A stretch of DNA of 64,000 bases from Streptomyces asoensis (GCF_016860545.1 NZ_BNEB01000003.1:682001-746000), one strand, 5' to 3'. Positions 49,800-58,772 are shown, counted from the first letter of the stretch. Notes: generated from the sequence alone by a model not told the origin. Program-made: numbers and translations.

Positions 49800-52628
49800 T
49801 CAGGGCTTGAGCACCAGGGTGTCGCTGGTGCTGTCCTCGACCGCCTTCTTGGAGAAGGACCAGTCGAGCAGTTCACCGTCGGCCCACTTGCTCGTCTGAT
49901 CGGTGTAGTGCGCGCTGAACGCGTGCCCCGACGCTCCGGTGAGGTTGATCCACTTCGACTTGTCGAGATCGTCGAGGTTGACCACCATCCGCATCGACGG
50001 AACCCAGACGACGCCGTAGCCGCCGGCCGCGTTCCAGCCGGTCGCGTTGACCGTCGCCTCGCCGCCGCCGAGCTTCCACGGGCCGCGGTTGAGGATGTAC
50101 TGGAGGAAACCGGGACCGCTGGTGCCCAGGGTCTGGTTCTTCAGGAACAGGCGGTGCAGCCGGCCCCAGCTCCAGGTGTCGATGTCCTTGCCGAGCTTGG
50201 CGGTCAGCTCCCAGCGGGCGTCGATCATCGCGCGCGCGAACAGCTTGTCGCGGTCGTGGTCGGCGCCGGGGCGGGTGCCCGACTCGGGCGTCGTCCACCA
50301 GTCGCTGTCCGGCTTCGCCATCAGGTTGCGCACGACCTCGTACCAGCGGTCGCCGCCGTCCGGCTGCGCCTGGTCGGCGTCGCGCTGGCCGCACTCGCGC
50401 ACCTTGTCGGTGTCGTCGACCGGCCCGGTGGTGTTGACCGGGTCGACCCACAGGCACTGGCCCTCGACACGCAGCTCCTTGGGCAGCTTGTTGCCGAAGG
50501 CAAGCTTGAGGATGTTGCGCCAGACCGCGTTGAAGTAGGCGGCGGCCGCCGAGTCGGCGTCCTGGGTGAAGCCCCAGTTCTCCAGCAGCTTCTGCGCCTC
50601 GCGGACGTCCGGGTCGTCCAGGTTGATCTTCTTCAGCACGGGCACGAGCAGCTTCGCGATCTCGCTGTCGTCGTCCAGCTGCATCTGGCGCATGTCGTCG
50701 GTGGAGACCTTGCCGCCGCCCTTGATCTTGCTCTTGATCAGGTCGGTGATCCGCTGGCTGCGCGCGCCGTAGCCCCAGTCCGTGGTGAGCGTGTAGGGGT
50801 ACTTGTCCTTGTCGATGACGGCCTGGTTCGCGGTGACGATGTAGCCGCGCTCGGGGTTGTACTCGTAGGGCAGCTTGTCGAAGTCGATCGTGCCGGTCCA
50901 CTTGTACTTCGAGTTCCAGCCGGGCGTGGGGATCGAGCCGTCGACGCCCTTAGCGCGCGTGGGGATCTTCCCGGGCAGCTGGTAGCCGATGTTGTCCGAG
51001 GTGTCGGCGTAGACGAGGTTCTGCGAGGGGACGTCGAACTTCTCGGCCGCCTCGCGGAAGCCGTCCCAGTCCTTCGCCCGGTCCATGGCGAAGACGGCGT
51101 CCATGGTGGTGCCCGCCTGGAGCGCGGTCCACTTCAGGGCGACGCCGTAACCGTCGCCGCGGTCGGGCGCCGCGGTGTCCACGGACGCCTTCTTGCCGAC
51201 CTTGACGAGCTCGTCGTCACGGTCGGAGAGCAGGGGCATGCCGTCCTGCGTCTGCCGTACGACGATCTTCTTGGAGGTGCCGCCGGCGACCTTGATGGTC
51301 TCCTCGCGCGTGGTGAACGGCTTCACCTTGCTGTCGTACTGGTAGCCGTCGCCGGAGAGCTTCTCCAGGTAGAGGTCCGTGACGTCGACGCCGGAGTTGG
51401 TCATGCCCCAGGAGATGGTCTGGTTGTGGCCGATGACCACACCGGGCATGCCCGCGAAGGTGTAGCCGGAGACGTCGTACTGGCACTTGCTCGACAGGGC
51501 GCGGCAGTGCAGCCCCATCTGGTACCAGACGGAGGGCAGCGAGGCCGACAGGTGCGGATCGTTGGCCAGCAGCGGCTTGCCGGTGATCGTGTGCTTGCCG
51601 GCGACGACCCAGGAGTTCGATCCGATGCCGTTGCCGTTCACGCCGACGGCCGTGGGCAGGTCGTCCAGGACGTTGTACAGGCCCGAGAGCTGGCTCTGGA
51701 GGGCCGAACCGTCCGTGCCCGAAGAGGAACCCGACGAACCGCCCGACGTGCCCGTGCCGTCGCCCGAGCCGCTTCCCGTGGAGCCGCCGCCCGAACCGCT
51801 GCCGCTGCCGCTCCCGCCGTTGCTGTCGCTGTTGCTGTCGCCCTGCTCGAACGTATTGGTCAGTTCGTCGTACTGGCCGTCCTGGACGATCGCCTGGTTA
51901 CGGTCGTACGGGTACTGCGGGTACAGCTCGGCGATCTGCGCCGGGCCGAGGCGGCTGGTCATCAGGGCGCGGTCGATCTCGTCCTGCATGTTGCCGCGCA
52001 GGTCCCAGGCCATCGCCTTCAGCCAGGAGACCGAGTCGACCGGGGTCCACTCGGCGGGCTTGTAGTCGTTGGTGAAGCCCAGGGCCGCGTACTCCAGGGA
52101 GATGTCGGCGCCGTCCTTGCCCGCCAGGTAGGCGTTGACCCCCTTGGCGTAGGCCTGGAGGTACTTCTTGGTGTCGGCCGACAGCTTGGTGTCGTACTCC
52201 TCCTTGGCGACCCGGTCCCAGCCCAGGGTGCGCAGGAACTCGTCGTTGTCGACCTGGCTCTTGCCGAACATCTCCGACAGCCGCCCGGAGGTCATGTGGC
52301 GGCGGACGTCCATCTCGTAGAACCGGTCCTGGGCCTGGACGAAGCCCTGCGCCATGAACAGGTCCGCGTCGGAGTCCGCGTAGATCTGCGGGATCCCGTA
52401 GCCGTCCCGCTTCACGTCGACGGGCCCGGAGAGGCCTTCGAGCGTGATCGAACCCTTGGTCTGCGGGAAGGACGCGCGGACCGTGCTGACGGACCAGTAG
52501 CCGCCGTAGGCGATGCCTCCGATGAGGGCCAGCACCAGCACAAGCACGATCAAACGGGCTTTGCGCCCCTTTTTCCTGCCGGACTTGCCGGGCTTGTCAC
52601 CCGATGTGGCGGTGGTATTGGGGGGCAT
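49800..52628 (-). CDS. Penicillin-acylase-family N-terminal-nucleophile amidase
   Basis: 942 residues. A Lys/Arg-rich N-terminus and a membrane anchor (about 27-50, LIVLVLVLALIGGIAYGG) precede the alpha subunit. A low-complexity Gly/Ser spacer (about 263-306) leads to the autocleavage site G336-S337-N338-S339-W340, with S337 the predicted N-terminal nucleophile (SNxW motif). The HTITGKPLLANDPHL block follows. Catalytic Asn and Arg regions (TSNSGVDVTDLY-like WGMTNSGVDVT) are present. It is predicted membrane-tethered and extracellular. Substrates in this family are penicillins, acyl-homoserine lactones or lipopeptides; none can be chosen here. ATG at 52628. Confidence 0.9.
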   Translation of the reverse strand: MPPNTTATSGDKPGKSGRKKGRKARLIVLVLVLALIGGIAYGGYWSVSTVRASFPQTKGSITLEGLSGPVDVKRDGYGIPQIYADSDADLFMAQGFVQAQDRFYEMDVRRHMTSGRLSEMFGKSQVDNDEFLRTLGWDRVAKEEYDTKLSADTKKYLQAYAKGVNAYLAGKDGADISLEYAALGFTNDYKPAEWTPVDSVSWLKAMAWDLRGNMQDEIDRALMTSRLGPAQIAELYPQYPYDRNQAIVQDGQYDELTNTFEQGDSNSDSNGGSGSGSGSGGGSTGSGSGDGTGTSGGSSGSSSGTDGSALQSQLSGLYNVLDDLPTAVGVNGNGIGSNSWVVAGKHTITGKPLLANDPHLSASLPSVWYQMGLHCRALSSKCQYDVSGYTFAGMPGVVIGHNQTISWGMTNSGVDVTDLYLEKLSGDGYQYDSKVKPFTTREETIKVAGGTSKKIVVRQTQDGMPLLSDRDDELVKVGKKASVDTAAPDRGDGYGVALKWTALQAGTTMDAVFAMDRAKDWDGFREAAEKFDVPSQNLVYADTSDNIGYQLPGKIPTRAKGVDGSIPTPGWNSKYKWTGTIDFDKLPYEYNPERGYIVTANQAVIDKDKYPYTLTTDWGYGARSQRITDLIKSKIKGGGKVSTDDMRQMQLDDDSEIAKLLVPVLKKINLDDPDVREAQKLLENWGFTQDADSAAAAYFNAVWRNILKLAFGNKLPKELRVEGQCLWVDPVNTTGPVDDTDKVRECGQRDADQAQPDGGDRWYEVVRNLMAKPDSDWWTTPESGTRPGADHDRDKLFARAMIDARWELTAKLGKDIDTWSWGRLHRLFLKNQTLGTSGPGFLQYILNRGPWKLGGGEATVNATGWNAAGGYGVVWVPSMRMVVNLDDLDKSKWINLTGASGHAFSAHYTDQTSKWADGELLDWSFSKKAVEDSTSDTLVLKP

Positions 52629-52905
52629 CGCTGTCCTTGCTGTCCTAACGCGAGCGGCAGGGCGGGCTGTGCTTTCTACTGAGCGCTGAAGCAACCATAG
52701 GCGCAGGGCCTTGAGCCACTTGACGCGGAGTCGGGTAGCGGCCCGGAGGGATGTTCGATCTTCTCCCGACGAGTGTCAAGAAATCGTCAAGAGTTAGGTA
52801 AGGTAACGAAGTAGTTGGGTCCGGAGCGCATCGCTTCGTGTCCGATGTATCCGTGCACATGTGCGCCCGCGCGCAAGCCGCGCGCGCCGGTGAAGGGAAC
52901 CGCCG
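52629..52905. promoter_or_regulatory. Divergent promoter region, acylase / K+-H+ antiporter
   Basis: The 277-nt gap contains an A/T-richer core (52778-52816) with TCAAGAGTTAGGTAAGG. I see no convincing promoter pair, only a weak iron-box-like sequence that I do not accept. Confidence 0.3.
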
Positions 52906-54402
52906 CTGACTGTCCACCACCTCAACCAGCTCCTGCTCGTCTGCTCGCTCGTCCTGCTCGTCGCCGTCGCAGCGGTCCGGATCTCCTCGCGCAGCGGGCT
53001 CCCCAGCCTGCTCGTGTACGTGGGGATAGGCGTCCTCATGGGCCAGGACGGCATCGGCAACATCCACTTCGACAACGCGGAGATGACCCAGGTCATCGGC
53101 TATGCCGCCCTGGTCGTGATCCTCGCCGAGGGCGGCCTCGGCACGAAGTGGAAGGAGATCGAACCGGCCCTGCCGTCCGCCACGGCGCTGGCACTGGCCG
53201 GCGTCGCGGTCAGCGTCGGCGTCACCGCCACGGCCGCGCACTTCGTGACCGGGCTGGAGTGGCGACAGGCGCTGATCATCGGTGCGGTGGTGTCCTCGAC
53301 GGACGCGGCGGCGGTCTTCTCCGTCCTGCGCAAGATCCCCCTCCCCTCACGCGTGACGGGCACGCTGGAGGCCGAGTCCGGCTTCAACGACGCCCCGGTG
53401 GTCATCCTGGTGGTCGCCTTCTCCACGGCGGGCCCCGTGGAGCACTGGTACGTCCTGCTCGGCGAGATAGCGCTGGAACTGGCCATCGGCGCCGCCATCG
53501 GCCTCGCGGTCGGCTGGCTGGGCTCCTGGGGCCTCAGGCACGTCGCGCTGCCCGCCTCCGGCCTCTACCCGATCGCCGTCATGGCGATCGCGGTCACCGC
53601 CTACGCGGCGGGCTCACTGGCGCACGGCAGCGGCTTCCTGGGCGTGTATCTCGCCTCGATGGTCATGGGCAACGCGAAGCTGCCGCACTGGCCCGCCACC
53701 CGCGGGTTCGCCGACGGCCTCGGCTGGATCGCCCAGATCGGCATGTTCGTCCTGCTCGGCCTGCTGGTGACCCCGCACGAACTGGGCGACGACGTGCTGC
53801 CCGCCCTCGTCATCGGCCTGGTGCTGACCATGGTGGCCCGCCCGCTCAGCGTGGTGCTGTGCCTGACGCCGTTCCGGGTGCCCTGGCAGGAGCAGACCCT
53901 GATGTCCTGGGCCGGCCTGCGCGGAGCCGTCCCCATCATCCTGGCGACGATCCCCATGGTGAACGGTGTCGACGCCAGCCGCCGCATCTTCAACATCGTC
54001 TTCGTCCTGGTCGTCGTCTACACCCTGATCCAGGGGCCGACGCTGCCCTGGCTGGCGCGCAAACTGCGCCTGGGCGGCGACCCCGAGGCCGCCGACCTCG
54101 GCGTCGAGTCGGCGCCCCTGGAGCGGCTGCGCGGGCATCTGCTGTCGGTGGCGATCCCCGAGGGGTCGAAGATGCACGGCGTCGAGGTCAACGAACTGCG
54201 GCTGCCGGCCGGAGCGGCCGTCACCCTCGTCGTGCGCGAGGGGACGTCGTTCGTGCCGATGCCGACGACCGTGCTGCGGCACGGCGACGAACTCCTCGTC
54301 GTCGCCACCGACCCGGTCCGCGACGCGGCCGAACGACGACTGCGCGCCGTCGGCCACGGCGGCAAGCTCGCCGGCTGGCTGGGCACCGGCGGCACACGTT
54401 AA
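52906..54402 (+). CDS. CPA1-family K+/H+ antiporter with C-terminal TrkA-C domain
   Basis: 498 residues from a CTG start. About 12-13 helices form the NhaP2-like exchanger (1-385). Motifs SSTDAAAVFSVLRK (ion-binding region) and ESGFNDAPVVILVVAF are clear. A TrkA-C/RCK_C domain (about 412-480) regulates transport. Only the CTG at 52906 lies after the in-frame TGA at 52891-52893 and before the first helix (VHHLNQLLLVCSLVLLVAV); later GTG codons would lose helix 1. AAGGGAA is 6 nt upstream. It extrudes K+ (or Na+) and helps control pH and turgor. Confidence 0.85.
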   Translation: MTVHHLNQLLLVCSLVLLVAVAAVRISSRSGLPSLLVYVGIGVLMGQDGIGNIHFDNAEMTQVIGYAALVVILAEGGLGTKWKEIEPALPSATALALAGVAVSVGVTATAAHFVTGLEWRQALIIGAVVSSTDAAAVFSVLRKIPLPSRVTGTLEAESGFNDAPVVILVVAFSTAGPVEHWYVLLGEIALELAIGAAIGLAVGWLGSWGLRHVALPASGLYPIAVMAIAVTAYAAGSLAHGSGFLGVYLASMVMGNAKLPHWPATRGFADGLGWIAQIGMFVLLGLLVTPHELGDDVLPALVIGLVLTMVARPLSVVLCLTPFRVPWQEQTLMSWAGLRGAVPIILATIPMVNGVDASRRIFNIVFVLVVVYTLIQGPTLPWLARKLRLGGDPEAADLGVESAPLERLRGHLLSVAIPEGSKMHGVEVNELRLPAGAAVTLVVREGTSFVPMPTTVLRHGDELLVVATDPVRDAAERRLRAVGHGGKLAGWLGTGGTR

Positions 54403-54679
54403 GTGCACGTTTCGTACCGTTCACACCCCCTTCATTCGGAGGCGGCCCGCTTCATGGTGCGCATTTTCACAGGGGTGACGCTTCTTGATCCCTGTAAGAT
54501 GAAGGCACACCTTGATCGAACCAACTCTGCCTGACGCAGAGCTGGCGCGACCGTATGGCGGCCGGGGCACCTCGTGCAGCGAGTACCGGCATCTACCGCA
54601 GCACGCGCAAGAGGACAGCTCTCGGCGCCCCCGTCCACACCGCGGGGCCGCGCTACCAGGCGGCAGAAAGGCACGGGCC
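54403..54679 (+). promoter_or_regulatory. Promoter region of the MFS gene with inverted repeats
   Basis: The gap holds ACAGGG-N15-CCCTGT (54469-54495) and CTCTGC-N5-GCAGAG (54525-54541), with TAAGAT (54495-54500) as a possible -10. No coding region is apparent. The first repeat could be a weak terminator or an operator. Confidence 0.35.
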
Positions 54680-55972
54680 GTGGCATCCACGGTCACCACC
54701 GAGCCGTCGAAGGACTCGTCGGCCCCCGCCCGCCCGGGATACGGGCAGCTGCTGCGCACCCGCGGAGCCTGGACGTTCCTGCTGCCCGGCTTCGCGGCCC
54801 GCCAGCCGTTCGCCATGCTCACGATCTCCATCGTGCTGCTCGTGCAGCACACCACCGGCTCGTACGGCGCGGCCGGCGCCGCCGCCGCCGTCACCGGCGT
54901 CTCCATGGCGCTGTGCGCGCCGTACAGCGGGCGCCTCGCCGACCGCTACGGGCAGCGGGCGGTACTGATCCCCGGTGTGCTCGTGCACACGCTGTCGGGC
55001 ATCGCCCTCACCGTGCTCGCCCTGAGCCACGCACCCCTGTGGACGGTGTTCCTGGCGGCCGTCCCCACGGGCGCCTCGGTCCCGCAGATCGGACCCATGG
55101 TGCGGGCCCGCTGGGGCGTCCGGCTCAAGGGCTCGCCCCTGATGACCACCGCGGCGGCCTTCGAGTCCGTCACCGACGAGCTGACCTTCGTCTTCGGCCC
55201 CCTGCTGGCGACGGCCCTGTGCACGGGCGTCAACCCGGCGGCCGGCCTCGTCACCGAGGCCTCGCTGACCCTGGTCGGCGGTCTGCTGTTCGCCGCGCAG
55301 AGGAGCTCCCAGCCGCAGGTCGCCGCCGCGGGCCACGCGCGCGTGGAGCACGCCTCGGCGCTGCGCGTCCCCGGGGTGCGCGTGCTGGTCGTGACCTTCC
55401 TGGGCATCGGCACCGTCTTCGGCGGCATGCAGGTCTCGCTGGCCGCGTTCACCGAGTCGATCGGCGAGCCCGGCCTGAACGGCGTCCTGTACGGCACCTT
55501 CGCCGCCGGCAACATGCTCTCCGGCCTGGTCTGCGGCGCCGTCGCCTGGAAGGCCGCCCCGCGACAGCGCCTGGTCGTCGCCTACACCGCGCTGGCGCTC
55601 GTCGCCTCGGGTCTGTGGGCCGCGCACTCGGTGCTCGTGCTCGCGGGCCTGGGCCTCCTGGTCGGCATGTGCATCGCGCCCGCGCTGATCACCGGCTACA
55701 CGCTGGTCGAGGACCTGGTTCCGGCCGGCGCCCGCACCGAGGCGTTCACCTGGCTGACCGGCGCGGTCGCGCTGGGCCAGGCGGCCGCCGTCACGGTCGC
55801 CGGCCAGCTGGAGGACCGCTTCTGGGGCGGCGCCGGTTTCCTGGTGCCCATGGGCGGCACGCTGCTCGCCCTGACGACCCTGCTGGCGCTGCGTTCCCGG
55901 CTCGCGGCGCACCCGCGCGCGCGGACGGTGGCACGTGGCGTCGGTCACCGCGTGCCGGTGACAGTGGACTGA
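54680..55972 (+). CDS. MFS transporter
   Basis: 430 residues, about 12 helices between residues 25 and 410. The family loop motif between helices 2 and 3 is SGRLADRYGQRAVLI (similar to the G-x-L-a-D-r-x-G-r-k signature). Other features are GPMVRARWG and VGMCIAPALITGYTLVEDLVP. Substrate is unknown; a multidrug or sugar-type exporter is possible. GTG at 54680 is preceded by GAAAGG. Confidence 0.85.
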   Translation: MASTVTTEPSKDSSAPARPGYGQLLRTRGAWTFLLPGFAARQPFAMLTISIVLLVQHTTGSYGAAGAAAAVTGVSMALCAPYSGRLADRYGQRAVLIPGVLVHTLSGIALTVLALSHAPLWTVFLAAVPTGASVPQIGPMVRARWGVRLKGSPLMTTAAAFESVTDELTFVFGPLLATALCTGVNPAAGLVTEASLTLVGGLLFAAQRSSQPQVAAAGHARVEHASALRVPGVRVLVVTFLGIGTVFGGMQVSLAAFTESIGEPGLNGVLYGTFAAGNMLSGLVCGAVAWKAAPRQRLVVAYTALALVASGLWAAHSVLVLAGLGLLVGMCIAPALITGYTLVEDLVPAGARTEAFTWLTGAVALGQAAAVTVAGQLEDRFWGGAGFLVPMGGTLLALTTLLALRSRLAAHPRARTVARGVGHRVPVTVD

Positions 55973-56002
55973 TCCTCGGGAATACGTCAAGATAGACCGT
56001 CG

Positions 56003-56029
56003 TTAGCACTCACTGAGTGAGAGTGCCAG
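56003..56029 (+). promoter_or_regulatory. CIRCE (HrcA) operator upstream of fmdB
   Basis: TTAGCACTC-N9-GAGTGCCAG matches the CIRCE consensus TTAGCACTC-N9-GAGTGCTAA at all 9 positions on the left and 7 of 9 on the right, with the exact spacer of 9. It begins 37 nt upstream of the start and ends 10 nt before it, the usual position in chaperone mRNA leaders. HrcA is the regulator known for this site. Confidence 0.8.
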
Positions 56030-56039
56030 GAGGAAGACA

Positions 56040-56357
56040 GTGCCTACCTACCAGTACCAGTGCACCGAGTGCGGCGAGGGCCTCGAGGCGGTGCAGAAGT
56101 TCACCGACGATGCCCTGACCGAGTGCCCCAACTGCGGTGGCCGCCTCAAGAAGGTGTTCTCCGCCGTAGGCATCGTCTTCAAGGGCTCCGGCTTCTACCG
56201 CAACGACAGCCGCGGCTCCTCGTCGAGCAGCTCGCCGGCGTCGTCCTCGAAGCCGTCGACGTCCGGCTCCGACTCCAAGGCGTCGACCTCGTCGTCGTCC
56301 TCGGACTCGAAGTCGTCCAGCACCGGCACCTCGACCGGCAGCAGCTCGGCCGCGTAA
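56040..56357 (+). CDS. fmdB: FmdB-family zinc-ribbon protein
   Basis: 105 residues. PTYQYQCTECGEGLEAVQKF and the second CPNCGGRLKKVFSAVGIVFKGSGFY pair form the FmdB zinc ribbon (CxxC-N-CxxC). The remainder is a Ser/Lys-rich low-complexity tail. The function is unknown; the family was named for a regulator of formamidase. GTG at 56040 has AGGAGG at ideal spacing. The CIRCE element upstream suggests heat or protein-folding control. Confidence 0.9.
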   Translation: MPTYQYQCTECGEGLEAVQKFTDDALTECPNCGGRLKKVFSAVGIVFKGSGFYRNDSRGSSSSSSPASSSKPSTSGSDSKASTSSSSSDSKSSSTGTSTGSSSAA

Positions 56358-56370
56358 GGCTCGCTCACGG

Positions 56371-56398
56371 GACCCTGTCGTCGTACGACGACGGGGTC
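56371..56398 (+). terminator. Terminator of fmdB
   Basis: GACCCTGTCGTCG-TA-CGACGACGGGGTC, 13 pairs with one wobble, followed by two T residues, 14 nt after the fmdB stop. Confidence 0.6.
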
Positions 56399-56432
56399 TT
56401 CGGCGTTTCCCCGGCCCGTTAGGGTGCGACGC

Positions 56433-57275
56433 ATGGCGAACAAGGCGTACGCAGAGATAGGCGTGATCGGCGGCTCCGGCTTCTACTCGTTCCTCGACGA
56501 CGTGACCGAACTCCAGGTCGACACCCCTTACGGTCCGCCCAGCGACTCGCTCTTCCTCGGCGAGATCGCCGGCCGGCGGGTCGCCTTCCTTCCCCGGCAC
56601 GGCCGCGGTCACCATCTGCCGCCCCACCGGATCAACTACCGGGCCAACCTGTGGGCGCTGCGCTCGGTCGGGGCCCGCCAGGTCCTCGGCCCGTGCGCGG
56701 TGGGCGGCCTGCGCCCCGAGTACGGCCCCGGAACACTGCTCGTGCCCGACCAGCTGGTCGACCGTACGAAGTCCCGGACCGGAACCTACTTCGACGGACT
56801 GCCCCTGCCCGACGGCAAGGTGCCGAACGTGGTGCATGTGTCACTGGCCGACCCGTACTGCCCCGCGGGGCGCTCCGCGGCACTGAAGGCGGCGCGCGGA
56901 CGCGAGTGGGAGCCCGTGGACGGCGGAACGCTGGTCGTGATCGAGGGGCCGCGCTTCTCGACCCGTGCCGAATCGTCGTGGCACCAGGCCCAGGGCTGGT
57001 CCGTGGTGGGCATGACCGGCCACCCGGAGGCGGCCCTCGCCCGGGAACTCGAGCTCTGCTACACGTCGTTGACACTGGTCACCGACCTGGACGCGGGCGC
57101 CGAGAGCGGTGAGGGCGTCTCGCAGGAGGACGTGCTCCAGGTGTTCGCCGCGAACGTGGACCGGCTGCGCGAGGTCTTGTTCGACACGGTGGCCGCGCTG
57201 CCCTCCGAGGGGGAACGGGACTGCCTGTGCGTGAACGCCCTGGGCGGACTGGATCCGGGCTTCGACCTGCCCTGA
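56433..57275 (+). CDS. mtnP: S-methyl-5'-thioadenosine phosphorylase (PNP/MTAP family)
   Basis: 280 residues. Phosphate-binding GVIGGSGFYSF at the N-terminus, LPRHGRGHHLPPHRINYRANLWALRS, and the nucleoside-binding VIEGPRFSTRAES and GMTGHPEAALARELE motifs. It cleaves methylthioadenosine to adenine and methylthioribose-1-phosphate in methionine salvage. ATG at 56433 is supported by its distance from the conserved motif; an ATG at 56424 adds three residues. Strict MTA versus purine-nucleoside specificity cannot be told by eye. Confidence 0.9.
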   Translation: MANKAYAEIGVIGGSGFYSFLDDVTELQVDTPYGPPSDSLFLGEIAGRRVAFLPRHGRGHHLPPHRINYRANLWALRSVGARQVLGPCAVGGLRPEYGPGTLLVPDQLVDRTKSRTGTYFDGLPLPDGKVPNVVHVSLADPYCPAGRSAALKAARGREWEPVDGGTLVVIEGPRFSTRAESSWHQAQGWSVVGMTGHPEAALARELELCYTSLTLVTDLDAGAESGEGVSQEDVLQVFAANVDRLREVLFDTVAALPSEGERDCLCVNALGGLDPGFDLP

Positions 57276-57328
57276 CGGGTCCAGGGGGCGGGGAGGCGGA
57301 CCTCTGGGATGACGCGTCCTGGGAAGGA

Positions 57329-57378
57329 CGGACCGCGGGCAGGACGCACCTCGGGAACGGCGGACCGCGGGCAGGACG
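57329..57378. repeat. 18-bp direct repeat in the gap before the SAF-domain gene
   Basis: CGGACCGCGGGCAGGACG occurs at 57329-57346 and again at 57361-57378, a 32-nt period, in the 258-nt gap 57276-57533. No gene is supported in this gap; the same sequence would read as an Arg/Pro-rich shadow on the other strand. Confidence 0.5.
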
Positions 57379-57533
57379 AGTCGCGGCAAGAACGGGCGAC
57401 TCGTGGGCGGAACTCCCCCTTCGGGTGAGCGAGTTTTCCACAACCCGTCGGGGATCCACCGACTCCGGCGAGCGGCGGCGAGAAGGCCCATCGTGGGTTC
57501 GCAAACCCGTCCCTCCTCGCAGGTGGTGATCCC

Positions 57534-58196
57534 ATGTCCGACCCTCTCGTCCCGTCTCCCCTCCCCTCGTCCTCCGCCGGCCCCTCCCCCTTCGCGTTCA
57601 CGTCGCGGCCGCCGGGCGCGGACGCCCCAGCCACGTGCCAGGTGCCGCCTTTCGCTCCCGTACGGGTCCGCGGCGGGCGGTACCGGTGGGGACGGCTCGC
57701 CCGGAGCCGGCGGCGGGCCCTCGCCCTGGGTCTCGCCGTCTCCGCGGCCGCGCTCCTGGCGGGCGGCTCACGCGGTGGCGACCCGGGGCGCGGACACCCG
57801 GACGCGGGGCCCCCGCCCCCGCACGAGAACGCCCGCGCGGGAGGGCCGCCCTCCCGCGCGCAGGGGTCGGCTCGCGCCCCCGGGCGCGCTCCTCGCGCCG
57901 GGCAGAAGGTGACGGCCCCGGTACGGATCGCCGACGCGGCCACGGTGCGGCTGCTGCGCCCCGGCGACCGGGTCGACGTCATCGCCGTGGAACCGACGGC
58001 GATGGGCGGCGGGGGCGGTGACGCCCACGTGGTGGCCCGTGGGGCCCTGGTGACGAAGGTTCCGGAACCGCTGGTCGGAGCCGTTCCCGGTACCGCCGAC
58101 GGCGGGGCGCTGGTCGTCCTCTCGGTGCCCCGGTCCACCGCGGCGCGCCTGGCCGGGGCCGGCGCCACCGCCCGGCTGGCGGTGACCCTGTGGTGA
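57534..58196 (+). CDS. SAF-domain protein (CpaB/RcpC-like)
   Basis: 220 residues. A Pro-rich, disordered N-terminus (1-60) precedes a membrane helix (about 63-81, ALALGLAVSAAALLAGGS). A SAF-like domain follows (about 120-220) with VTAPVRIADAATVRLLRPGDRVDVIAV and a terminal VPRSTAARLAG. CpaB proteins belong to Flp/Tad pilus assembly, but no pilus genes lie nearby, so the role here is open. ATG at 57534 has AGGTGGTGA upstream. Confidence 0.78.
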   Translation: MSDPLVPSPLPSSSAGPSPFAFTSRPPGADAPATCQVPPFAPVRVRGGRYRWGRLARSRRRALALGLAVSAAALLAGGSRGGDPGRGHPDAGPPPPHENARAGGPPSRAQGSARAPGRAPRAGQKVTAPVRIADAATVRLLRPGDRVDVIAVEPTAMGGGGGDAHVVARGALVTKVPEPLVGAVPGTADGGALVVLSVPRSTAARLAGAGATARLAVTLW

Positions 58197-58304
58197 GGTC
58201 GAGTCCCTCGTCCGAGGGACCGCGTTGGACAAGGACGCCCGGCGTTGACGTAGGTTGCGGAGCTGTTTGTTCCACAACATGTCTATGCGAGGAGTGTCCC
58301 CGAG

Positions 58305-58772
58305 GTGAGCGAGAAGAAGGCAAGCGTCTGGCAGGGCTTCAAGGCCTTTCTGATGCGGGGGAACGTCGTCGATCTGGCGGTCGCGGTGGTGATCGGCGCG
58401 GCCTTCACGAACATCGTCAACTCGGTGGTGAAGGGGATCATCAACCCGCTCATCGGGGCGGTCGGCACCAAGAACCTGGACGGCTACAGCTCCTGCCTGA
58501 AGGGTCCTTGCACCGGCACGGGGGACAGCGCGACGGGCGTGCGGATCCTGTGGGGATCCGTCCTCGGGGCGACGCTGACCTTCCTGGTGACCGCCGCGGT
58601 CGTCTACTTCCTGATGGTGCTGCCCATGGCGAAGTACCTGGCGACGGTGGAGGCCCGCCGAAAGGCCAAGGAGGGTACGCAGGAGGTCATCGAGGTGACC
58701 GAGCTGGAAGTTCTCAAGGAGATCCGCGACGCGCTGGTCGCCCAGCGCGGCACCGGCCACAACGAGCGGTAG
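58305..58772 (+). CDS. mscL: Large-conductance mechanosensitive channel
   Basis: 155 residues. The N-terminal helix and TM1 are visible ([32 protein letters not shown]), then a periplasm-type loop with Cys-rich [18 protein letters not shown]2 (about 78-105) and a C-terminal charged helix ([15 protein letters not shown]) follow. It opens on hypoosmotic shock to release solutes. GTG at 58305. The gene often accompanies the folate/galU/division block in actinobacteria. Confidence 0.95.
   Translation: MSEKKASVWQGFKAFLMRGNVVDLAVAVVIGAAFTNIVNSVVKGIINPLIGAVGTKNLDGYSSCLKGPCTGTGDSATGVRILWGSVLGATLTFLVTAAVVYFLMVLPMAKYLATVEARRKAKEGTQEVIEVTELEVLKEIRDALVAQRGTGHNER

Noticed and set aside
52790..52812. Iron box (DmdR/IdeR) TTAGGTAAGGTAAC in the acylase/antiporter gap
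   Set aside because: It matches the left half of TTAGGTTAGGCTAACCTAA but lacks one base and the right half; neither gene is an iron gene.
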